Positions 1 through 5,121 of a stretch of DNA of 5,121 bases are shown here, piece after piece. The position numbers and the translations under genes were made by a program. The stretch is from NCBI GenBank assembly GCA_030598355.1, contig JAUVQD010000121.1, positions 1 through 5,121 on the forward strand. The letters are read 5' to 3'. The DNA comes from Actinomycetes bacterium (lineage in GTDB: Bacteria; Actinomycetota; Aquicultoria; CAJVYJ01; JAUVQD01). Every line of letters begins with the position of its first letter. Position 1 is the stretch's first letter. The notes under the pieces were generated by a model that saw nothing but the letters and a program-made list of their open reading frames with translations, was not told the origin of the DNA and searched no databases.

Positions 1-1065
1 TCTGATAAAGCTCCGCGACCTCCGAAAATATCAAAGCTTACGATGAACGTAAAAAAGCTTTGTGCTGGTTCTTGCCATGAAGACCTGGTGGTACTCGAAA
101 ACAAGAAGACAGGCGTCATGCCGCCTTTTAAGAAAAAGCAGTGTCTGAGCTGCCATCAAGCGCATGCGTCAAATCAACGCTTTTTGCTTAATTCTCCGAC
201 CAAATCACTATGTCTTTCTTGTCATCCGGAAATATCGAAGTACTTTTTGAGGGCGAACCAACATCCGCCTTTTAAGGCCGGAGATTGCACAAGTTGCCAC
301 CGGGGTCATGCGTCAAACGCAAAACCTTTGCTTCGCCGGAACCCGAAAGTATTATGTATGGGTTGCCATCCGAGTGTCGCGACCCTAATGGATTTGCCAG
401 TCAAAATGGAACCTTTTGAGAAAGGCAACTGTCCGGTTTGCCATGATCCACATGGGTCCCCGTACAAGAAATTGCTGAAGAAACCGGCGCCTGAACTTTG
501 TTTTAGCTGTCATCTTAAAGTTGCCAAATTGCAGAAAAAACCAGTGCAGATGCCACCGTTTCGGCAGGGCTTGTGTTTGGGCTGTCATCGCCCGCACGCG
601 TCTGAGAACAAGAAGTTGTTGGTGGCTTCTTTGGAAAAGAATGAAATCTGTTATTTATGTCACGAAGATGTCAAGGGGAACTATAAAAATATAGGCCACA
701 ATAAGGTGCTTAATAACGCTTCCGAGTACCAGCCGGAAGCCGGTATCGGCAGTTGCTTAAATTGTCATGACCCGCACGGATCTGATTATGAGGGGCTTAT
801 TCAAAAAGAGGTAATCGCGCTCTGTCTGACCTGTCATGGGCCGAGGCGGTATTTTGCGCATCCAATTGGCTTTGAATGGCAAGACCCGTGGCGGGGCGGA
901 TATCTAAGATGCACAAGCTGTCATAACCCGATGGGCACTGGAATAACGAGATTGAAAAGACGCGATCGGGATGAGTTGTGTTTGAGTTGTCATCAGGCCG
1001 ATGATCCTTCGTTTATCTACTCTGATCGAGGAGCTTGGCATTATCAAGTACCAGGCGCCCGCTAA
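1..1065 (+). CDS. Multiheme cytochrome c, doubled-CXXCH type (3' part; at least 13 haems)
   Basis: Partial: the frame is open from base 1 and ends at TAA 1063-1065. The first ATG (43) is unlikely to be the true start, because it has no convincing ribosome site, no signal peptide follows, and it falls inside a haem-pair unit. Twelve CXXCH motifs begin at 142, 211, 286, 355, 430, 499, 574, 649, 754, 823, 910 and 979, and a CX3CH begins at 61. Six pairs form the pattern C-x-x-C-H-x-x-H-[AG]-S...LL...C-x-x-C-H, which matches the doubled-CXXCH family (Paired_CXXCH_1 type); the last pair lacks the extra His. The His three residues after the first motif is a probable distal haem ligand. All 26 cysteines lie in haem motifs. 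Family knowledge places such proteins outside the cytoplasmic membrane, with haems attached after Sec export. The role as an electron conduit is inferred; no catalytic haem site is recognisable. The stop overlaps the TPR gene's start. Confidence 0.93.
   Translation, partial: SDKAPRPPKISKLTMNVKKLCAGSCHEDLVVLENKKTGVMPPFKKKQCLSCHQAHASNQRFLLNSPTKSLCLSCHPEISKYFLRANQHPPFKAGDCTSCHRGHASNAKPLLRRNPKVLCMGCHPSVATLMDLPVKMEPFEKGNCPVCHDPHGSPYKKLLKKPAPELCFSCHLKVAKLQKKPVQMPPFRQGLCLGCHRPHASENKKLLVASLEKNEICYLCHEDVKGNYKNIGHNKVLNNASEYQPEAGIGSCLNCHDPHGSDYEGLIQKEVIALCLTCHGPRRYFAHPIGFEWQDPWRGGYLRCTSCHNPMGTGITRLKRRDRDELCLSCHQADDPSFIYSDRGAWHYQVPGAR
61..78 (+). other. Variant haem-binding motif CX3CH
   Basis: The codons read C-A-G-S-C-H, giving three residues between the cysteines instead of two. 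By alignment with the following units this is the second haem of a pair whose first member lies upstream of the window. The text after it (E-D-L-V...P-P-F) matches the linker that follows the other second motifs. Haem attachment to expanded motifs is known for some multihaem cytochromes (CX4CH in cytochromes c3, for example), so this site is probably still haem-bearing, but that is inferred. Confidence 0.7.
121..702 (+). repeat. Four tandem haem-pair units, 48-residue period
   Basis: Units begin at 121, 265, 409 and 553, each with a [PE]-P-F-x-x-[GK]-x-C start. The first haem motif of each unit lies at 142, 286, 430 and 574, exactly 144 bases apart. The second lies at 211, 355 and 499, also 144 apart; the fourth unit has two extra residues, putting its motif at 649. 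Short stretches are still identical at the DNA level between units 1 and 2: ccgccttttaag at 121 and 265, and catgcgtcaaa at 163 and 307. The unit boundary after 660 is approximate. The repeats encode haem pairs and are not a mobile or non-coding repeat. Confidence 0.85.
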
Positions 1066-1067
1066 TG
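1063..1067 (+). promoter_or_regulatory. TAATG stop/start overlap (translational coupling)
   Basis: The cytochrome stop TAA and the TPR gene's ATG share base 1065. No good Shine-Dalgarno sequence sits at the usual distance before this ATG. GAGGAG at 1028-1033 is about 30 bases too far upstream. Reinitiation by ribosomes finishing the cytochrome gene is the likely mode of translation. Confidence 0.6.
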
Positions 1068-1730
1068 AAAAGATTTTATCTAATTCTAGCCGCTCTGAGT
1101 CTAGTGACTCTTTTGGGTGCCGGCTATCTCTGGTCGGTTAATTCATCTACGCCTGCGCCGACTCAAAGTGCGCGCGACCTGAAACTTAAAGGAGAAAAGT
1201 TATATAGCGCGAACAAATACAGACAATCTTTAGAATACCTGGAGAGATCCCTGGCGCTAAACCCTAAGGATTGGCGGGTTCACGAAATGGTCTCAGATAT
1301 CTATTGGCGCGATGGAAACGGACAAAAAGCATACATTGAGCTAAGGCGAGCGCATGACATCAACGGTCCTCGGGCTGATCGCGTCTACAAATTGGGTCTC
1401 TTGGCTGCCATGGTCGGCAAAGACATAAAAGCAGTTGAATATCTTCTCAAATCGGTTGAGTTAAGACCGAAGTCAATGCTCTTCAGGATTGAATTGGCCA
1501 AGGCTTATGTAAAACTAAAGAAATACAAGAAGGCAGCTTTGGAGTGGCAAGCAGCGATCGAGACCTTACCTGAAAATGATATTTATGCAGCCGTTATCTA
1601 TGCTGAACTAGGAGACACGTTTCAATTGCTTGGTGAGGCTGAGAAAGCCAAGGAGGCGTATCTTCAGGGCTTGGTCGCAGAGCCGGACAATCTGTACTTA
1701 AAGGACCAGGCATCTAAGATGGGTAGTTGA
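1065..1730 (+). CDS. Signal-anchored TPR protein, probable cytochrome assembly or docking factor
   Basis: A complete 221-residue product. I chose ATG 1065 over the in-frame TTG at 1035 because the protein then begins M-K-R-F followed by a hydrophobic stretch (about residues 5-25), a good signal peptide or N-terminal membrane anchor. The longer form would add ten hydrophilic residues within the previous gene. A short Ser/Thr/Pro/Ala linker (27-36) leads to about five tetratricopeptide-like helix pairs at roughly 36-69, 70-102, 103-136, 137-170 and 174-208. They carry typical features such as A-N-K-Y-R-Q-S-L-E-Y-L, L-A-L-N-P, A-Y-V-K-L-K-K-Y, and a final L-G-E-A-E-K-A-K-E-A-Y. There are no cysteines, so no haem. 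TPR domains bind other proteins. Lying between two multihaem genes, it probably helps assemble or tether these proteins outside the membrane; this is inferred from position. A specific partner cannot be named. Confidence 0.85.
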   Translation: MKRFYLILAALSLVTLLGAGYLWSVNSSTPAPTQSARDLKLKGEKLYSANKYRQSLEYLERSLALNPKDWRVHEMVSDIYWRDGNGQKAYIELRRAHDINGPRADRVYKLGLLAAMVGKDIKAVEYLLKSVELRPKSMLFRIELAKAYVKLKKYKKAALEWQAAIETLPENDIYAAVIYAELGDTFQLLGEAEKAKEAYLQGLVAEPDNLYLKDQASKMGS

Positions 1731-1741
1731 CCAGTTACGTG
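1724..1741 (+). promoter_or_regulatory. TPR/giant-protein junction with two candidate starts
   Basis: The large frame is closed upstream by an in-frame TAG at 1724-1726, so its start must be TTG 1727 or GTG 1739 (or a codon further in). TTG 1727 overlaps the TPR stop (TTGA). GTG 1739 leaves an 8-base gap and gives a protein beginning [M]-K-R-F-L-L-I, closely like the preceding gene's M-K-R-F-Y-L-I. I prefer GTG 1739. Neither has a strong Shine-Dalgarno sequence (only GGG at 1721-1723), so coupling to the upstream gene is likely in either case. Confidence 0.55.
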
Positions 1742-4700
1742 AAAAGGTTCTTGCTCATTTTAATAATAGGCTTGGGGGTCGCTTTTCCGACACTTTTAGC
1801 TGCTTCACCCAGTGCGAACGATCTAAAGATGGAAACCTCGATAATCGATGGAGAGGTCGAAGTCGGCGGGGGAAGCGCGAGAGTATCGGGGGTTGCCTCC
1901 GGAAATCTGAGAGCCGTTGAGTTGGCAATACGTCGTGAAGACGGTCGGTTTTGGGGGGGTCGTGAGGCCACATGGACACCCGAGCCCAGCTGGCAAAAAG
2001 GAACGGTCACCCCGATTGCGGCCGGCAGATTCTCTTGGTATGAAGCGTTAGTTTTGCCCCCTATTGACGGTGGCAGAATTTCTCTACTGGCCAGGGCTAT
2101 GGCCAAAGACGCGGTTGATCCAACCCCAGCCGGAAAATATGTGTTCATCGATAACGTGGCGCCGGAAATAGCTGAATTCAAAACTGAGAGTTCCGGGTGG
2201 GTCAAAGATCGCGATGTGGACCTAACAATAGACGCCAGGGGCGCGAAATTCATGCGCTTTGCCGAGTCCAGAAAAGCGCTCAAGGGTGCTCGTAAGATAA
2301 AATATCGCCAATCCGCAAAGTTTAGACTGTCTGCAGGGGACGGCCGAAAACAAATATTCGGCGAGTTTTTCGATAAGAAAGGGAACGCGGCTGTCTCTCG
2401 TCTGCCGGCGAAGATTGGCCTGGATACGGCGGTACCGGTCGTTAAAGATATGAAACCGGCTCCTGAAGCTAATTCGGTGAGCATTGATGCCAAAATAAGC
2501 GTCAAATTTATCGAAGAAAGTGGTCTGGACCCAGCGACAATAAATAGTGATATCACTACCATGCCAGCGTTTTATCTTGAAACAGGCGGCATGCGGACTA
2601 CGGCAACCGTCACTTATGATTCACGGACAAAAACCGCGGTGCTAACCCCGGAAACACTGCTGGTGGAGGGGGAGATGTATACCGCTTATATTGAGTCCGG
2701 GATCAAGGATATTGTTGGAAATGAGCTCAAAGAGAATACCCAGTGGAGTTTTTCCGCTGTTAAGCCTAGCCCGCCTGAAACAAAAATAAAAACTTTCATA
2801 GAAAATGTAAGCTCAAAGGGTGTATTTAAGGTTACAGGTATCGCCTCCGATCCTGACGGTATTAGTTCAGTCGGGGTCTCGCTTAGAGATTCAAATGGCC
2901 AATATTGGGACTCGGCCTCAGCCAGCTGGACAGTTGAATATTTCGCGAATGAAGCCAAGCTCAGTAAAGCCGACGCGAAGCAAGTTTTTTGGGAATGGAG
3001 TTGGCCTTTGCCTGAAGGTAATGGTGATCGCTATTTGTTCACGGCTGCTGCCAGAGATTCGTTTCTGGCGATCGATCCGAGGCCAGCTGGCGCTTATCTA
3101 ACTCTGGACAACGAGGCTCCGCTGATAGAGCAGTTTGTGCTTCAAAATAACGTCCAGGTAACGGCTTCGGATACAGTTGGAATTGAGAACATTATTTCCG
3201 ATGCCCAAGAAATGCGCTTTGGCGAAAGCCTGGAAGAGTTAAAGAACGCGAAGTATCAGCCATTCGCAGACCAGCACGAGATAACATTATCGAAAAAGCC
3301 TGGTCGGAAAAGGATATACGGGCAGTGGCGGGACTCTTATATGAATGCTACGCGCCCGGGTGAAAAAGGGAGTATAGCGAAGGTTATCCACGACAAAGAT
3401 GGCCCCAAAGTTTCCTCGACGTTTCCCCATAATAGAGCAGATGACGTGAATATCTCGGTTATGATTACAGCTAATTTTGATGAGATTAGTATCGATGAAT
3501 TGTCGATCAACACGGGGACCGTGAGCCTGAAGGGCTCAGATGGAACCATTGTCCCGACAAAAGTAGCTTTTGACGCATTGTCCAAGACAGTTTCGTTGAC
3601 TCCATTTGAGTTCTTAACTTATGACTCCCTTTACAAGGTTGTCATCGATGAAGCCGTTCAGGATCGTCTTGGAAATAATCTCGACAAAGATTTTAAGTGG
3701 ACTTTTAGAACTATCGATGTCTCCGATCATCCTCCGGACAAACCAGTGCAAGTAAAAGTAGTTTCCACTCGTCGCGGAGATAGCATCACCTGGTCTCCAC
3801 CAAGAGGCTTTGACAAGGGCCGGGATTTCAACCCGCCCGTTCAAGGGGGATATAACGTCTACCGATCTAAGCGGCGAAAAGGCCCATTTGAGCTAGTAAA
3901 TAAAGTGCCTCTGACTGAAACGCGATATGTCGATGGCGACTATGGTGTGCCGGGAAAGCGATTCTATTTCGTCCGGGCCGTAGACGCGGGCGGTAGCGAA
4001 AGTGAAGCGTCAACTGCTAAGGTCAATGACAAAATCAGTACCGTATTTAATTTGAGATCAGGAAAAGCAACGACGGTTACGACCGCTAATGACATGATCC
4101 GGATGAGCGTGCCGCGGTTAAAGAAAAGGACAAAAATCAGCATTAAAAACAGCAGGCCTTCTGAAGCTCCGATAACGCCATTGCCCGTTTTCGAGCTCGA
4201 CTCAAGCCCAACTGTAACGCTTAGACGTTTAGTCGTAAGAGTTCCCGGTAATCCGGATGGAGCCGTTCTAGCGAAGAAGGTTGGTCGGGCCTGGCAACCG
4301 ATGGGCTCCAATCTATATTCATACGATACTTCGGGCCAGTCGGTAACATTTGACTCCGTGCGTGCAGACGGCAGCTTCGCGATCATTAATCAGTTTGACG
4401 CCACGCCTCCGAGAGCCCCCGGAAAAACGCAGCTTCAATTGATTGAGGGGGAGCCTCAGATTAGCTGGTCTAAGGCGGTCGATAGAGATAGCGGTATAAG
4501 CGCTTACCGTTTATTTAGGAGTGAGAGCTCGCTAGCTGAGACCACGGCCGCTATTGCCACTGTTGATTTGTCAGATCAAATTGGTTCGTTTGACGATCGG
4601 ACTGTTCTTCCCGACCATCAATACTTCTACGGAGTTGCCGCCGTCAACGGCAGTGGTCAAGTGAGTGAAATTGTTGAGCTCGATTCGACGCATACACCTT

Positions 4701-5121
4701 TTGCCAAGATTGGTCATAAGCCGCGCGTCGCCGGCGTTACTAATTGCCGTTTATGTCACCTGGAAAAAAGACTTGGGGTCGCCGCGACAATTTTTAACTG
4801 CCGTCTTTGCCACGACGGTACCGGGAGCACAGTTGTTATCAAAGACTTCAAAGATTCTGCGAGGAACTCACTTTGTCGACGTTGTCATAAGCTCTCGAAG
4901 AGGGAACTTGATCAAGCGCAAAAAGTAGAAAGCGGTGAATGTGGCGGTTGTCACAAAGGCAATCGTTTTCAGGATACTCTGGCCGGCAGTAGTCACAACC
5001 AGGAATCAAAGATGAATAGTCTTCAATGTGGCAATTGCCATAGCCTCCATAGACCAGGAGACACGAAAAATAAATACCTGGTTGATCCAGCAAATGCAAA
5101 AGTTAGTTGGGATGGCACGAA
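1739..5121 (+). CDS. Giant secreted Ig-like/FnIII protein with C-terminal multihaem cytochrome region (5' part)
   Basis: Followed codon by codon, this frame has no stop from GTG 1739 to the window end, so at least 1127 residues are present and the C-terminus is missing. Residues 1 to about 22-26 form a Sec-type signal peptide (K-R-F, hydrophobic core, L-L-A-A). Then come Ig-like module A1 (about 37-140), module B1 (142-232, with M172-R-F) and a Big_5/SbsA-like domain C1 (233-341, D-x-x-G-N at 324-328, W-S-F at 336). Copies A2 (348-460), B2 (461-545, M492-R-F) and C2 (556-660, D-x-x-G-N at 642-646, W-T-F at 654) follow. Next are an FnIII-like domain (665-762, Y-N-V-Y-R-S at 705), an unassigned beta-rich region (763-888) and a second FnIII-like domain (890-982, Y-R-L-F-R-S at 923). 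Five CXXCH motifs begin at residues 1003, 1021, 1046, 1068 and 1097. The first 1002 residues contain no cysteine. The function is inferred as a surface or extracytoplasmic cytochrome on a beta-sandwich stalk. No cell-wall anchor is seen, although the C-terminus is absent. Confidence 0.9.
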   Translation, partial: MKRFLLILIIGLGVAFPTLLAASPSANDLKMETSIIDGEVEVGGGSARVSGVASGNLRAVELAIRREDGRFWGGREATWTPEPSWQKGTVTPIAAGRFSWYEALVLPPIDGGRISLLARAMAKDAVDPTPAGKYVFIDNVAPEIAEFKTESSGWVKDRDVDLTIDARGAKFMRFAESRKALKGARKIKYRQSAKFRLSAGDGRKQIFGEFFDKKGNAAVSRLPAKIGLDTAVPVVKDMKPAPEANSVSIDAKISVKFIEESGLDPATINSDITTMPAFYLETGGMRTTATVTYDSRTKTAVLTPETLLVEGEMYTAYIESGIKDIVGNELKENTQWSFSAVKPSPPETKIKTFIENVSSKGVFKVTGIASDPDGISSVGVSLRDSNGQYWDSASASWTVEYFANEAKLSKADAKQVFWEWSWPLPEGNGDRYLFTAAARDSFLAIDPRPAGAYLTLDNEAPLIEQFVLQNNVQVTASDTVGIENIISDAQEMRFGESLEELKNAKYQPFADQHEITLSKKPGRKRIYGQWRDSYMNATRPGEKGSIAKVIHDKDGPKVSSTFPHNRADDVNISVMITANFDEISIDELSINTGTVSLKGSDGTIVPTKVAFDALSKTVSLTPFEFLTYDSLYKVVIDEAVQDRLGNNLDKDFKWTFRTIDVSDHPPDKPVQVKVVSTRRGDSITWSPPRGFDKGRDFNPPVQGGYNVYRSKRRKGPFELVNKVPLTETRYVDGDYGVPGKRFYFVRAVDAGGSESEASTAKVNDKISTVFNLRSGKATTVTTANDMIRMSVPRLKKRTKISIKNSRPSEAPITPLPVFELDSSPTVTLRRLVVRVPGNPDGAVLAKKVGRAWQPMGSNLYSYDTSGQSVTFDSVRADGSFAIINQFDATPPRAPGKTQLQLIEGEPQISWSKAVDRDSGISAYRLFRSESSLAETTAAIATVDLSDQIGSFDDRTVLPDHQYFYGVAAVNGSGQVSEIVELDSTHTPFAKIGHKPRVAGVTNCRLCHLEKRLGVAATIFNCRLCHDGTGSTVVIKDFKDSARNSLCRRCHKLSKRELDQAQKVESGECGGCHKGNRFQDTLAGSSHNQESKMNSLQCGNCHSLHRPGDTKNKYLVDPANAKVSWDGT
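1847..3718 (+). repeat. Internal two-copy duplication, about 320 residues each (A-B-C modules)
   Basis: Copy 1 spans about 1847-2761 and copy 2 about 2780-3718. Landmarks recur in the same order with nearly constant offset: the Trp pair at 72/79 and 390/397 (offset 318); N-x-A-P before P142 and N-x-A-P ending at P461 (319); M-R-F at 172 and 492 (320); an Asn in K-G-N / Y-M-N at 216 and 536 (320); the Big_5 start Pro at 233 and 556 (323); D-x-x-G-N at 324 and 642 (318); and W-[ST]-F at 336 and 654 (318). The copies have diverged strongly in sequence, so the duplication is old and is visible in the protein rather than the DNA. Confidence 0.8.
4745..5121 (+). other. Multihaem cytochrome region of the giant protein (5 haem motifs, continues past the edge)
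   Basis: CXXCH motifs lie at 4745-4759, 4799-4813, 4874-4888, 4940-4954 and 5027-5041 (C-R-L-C-H twice, then C-R-R-C-H, C-G-G-C-H and C-G-N-C-H). All ten cysteines here are in these motifs. Non-motif His residues at 985, 993, 1086 and 1104 are candidate distal ligands. The last motif, C-G-N-C-H-S-L-H, has the His spacing of a doubled-CXXCH unit, so its partner haem and perhaps others probably lie downstream. Motif spacing (18, 25, 22 and 29 residues) is irregular, unlike the first gene's fixed repeat, so this is a different cytochrome fold or arrangement. Confidence 0.88.

Noticed and set aside
43..45. ATG 43 as the true start of the first cytochrome
   Set aside because: The frame is open to base 1, no signal peptide follows although haem proteins must be exported, and the adjacent CX3CH is the second half of a pair. 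The gene starts upstream of the window.
121..702. CRISPR-like or mobile repeat, suggested by the exact 144-base period
   Set aside because: The period is a whole number of codons within a haem-protein reading frame and identity is mostly at the protein level. The repeats are coding units, not spacers or insertion-element copies.
1035..1064. TTG 1035 as start of the TPR gene
   Set aside because: GAGGAG at 1028-1033 is only one base away, too close for normal use. The extra ten residues would precede a good M-K-R-F signal sequence that starts naturally at ATG 1065.
1735..2562. Minus-strand open frame of 275 codons opposite the start of the giant gene
   Set aside because: It lies wholly antisense to a frame with a signal peptide, recognisable domains and an internal duplication. 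Its own product is low-complexity Ser/Ala/Pro-rich with no recognisable motif, so it is a shadow.
3964..4386. Minus-strand open frame of 140 codons with a hydrophobic segment
   Set aside because: It is antisense to the FnIII/beta-rich part of the giant gene. The hydrophobic run is what beta-strand codons give when read backwards, and no ribosome site or neighbour supports it.
4665..4928. Plus-strand open frame of 87 codons overlapping the haem region
   Set aside because: It overlaps the giant gene in another frame, which here encodes three of five CXXCH motifs. The product is basic and has no family pattern.

Overview
The window is a fragment of a densely packed plus-strand operon that appears to encode exported c-type cytochrome machinery. 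It holds three genes. The first is the 3' part of a tandem-repeat multiheme cytochrome c (open at the left edge to 1065). The second is a small, complete, membrane-anchored or exported TPR protein (1065-1730). The third is the first 1127 codons of a very large secreted protein (1739 to the right edge, no stop reached). That protein is built from Ig-like and fibronectin type III-like domains and ends, as far as visible, in a multiheme cytochrome region. The junctions are a 1-base stop/start overlap and an 8-base gap. I see no room for an internal promoter or terminator, and no stretch over 300 bases lacks a gene.

Together the two cytochromes show 18 haem-binding motifs: 17 CXXCH and one CX3CH, with 13 in the first gene and 5 at the end of the third. 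Every cysteine in the three visible products lies in a haem motif. The first cytochrome is strikingly regular, with four consecutive haem-pair units on an almost exact 144-base (48-residue) period. The third protein is dominated by an internal duplication of about 320 residues. Each copy contains an Ig-like module with two conserved Trp, a module with an M-R-F motif, and an SbsA-type Ig-like (Big_5-like) module. Two FnIII-like domains and the haem region follow.

The likely overall job, by inference, is electron transfer outside the cytoplasmic membrane. The first protein would be an extended haem wire, the TPR protein an assembly or docking factor, and the giant protein a surface-projecting cytochrome whose beta-sandwich stalk holds a haem head. 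Direction of electron flow, partner and terminal acceptor cannot be read from this window. Nothing here identifies a specific known pathway such as nitrite or sulfite reduction.

The organism is best described as an anaerobic or facultative prokaryote rich in multiheme cytochromes, with mid-range base composition and use of a GTG (or TTG) start. Similar architectures (doubled-CXXCH cytochromes beside Ig/FnIII proteins) are known from sediment and subsurface bacteria. The sequence alone does not let me choose a phylum or decide whether there is an outer membrane.
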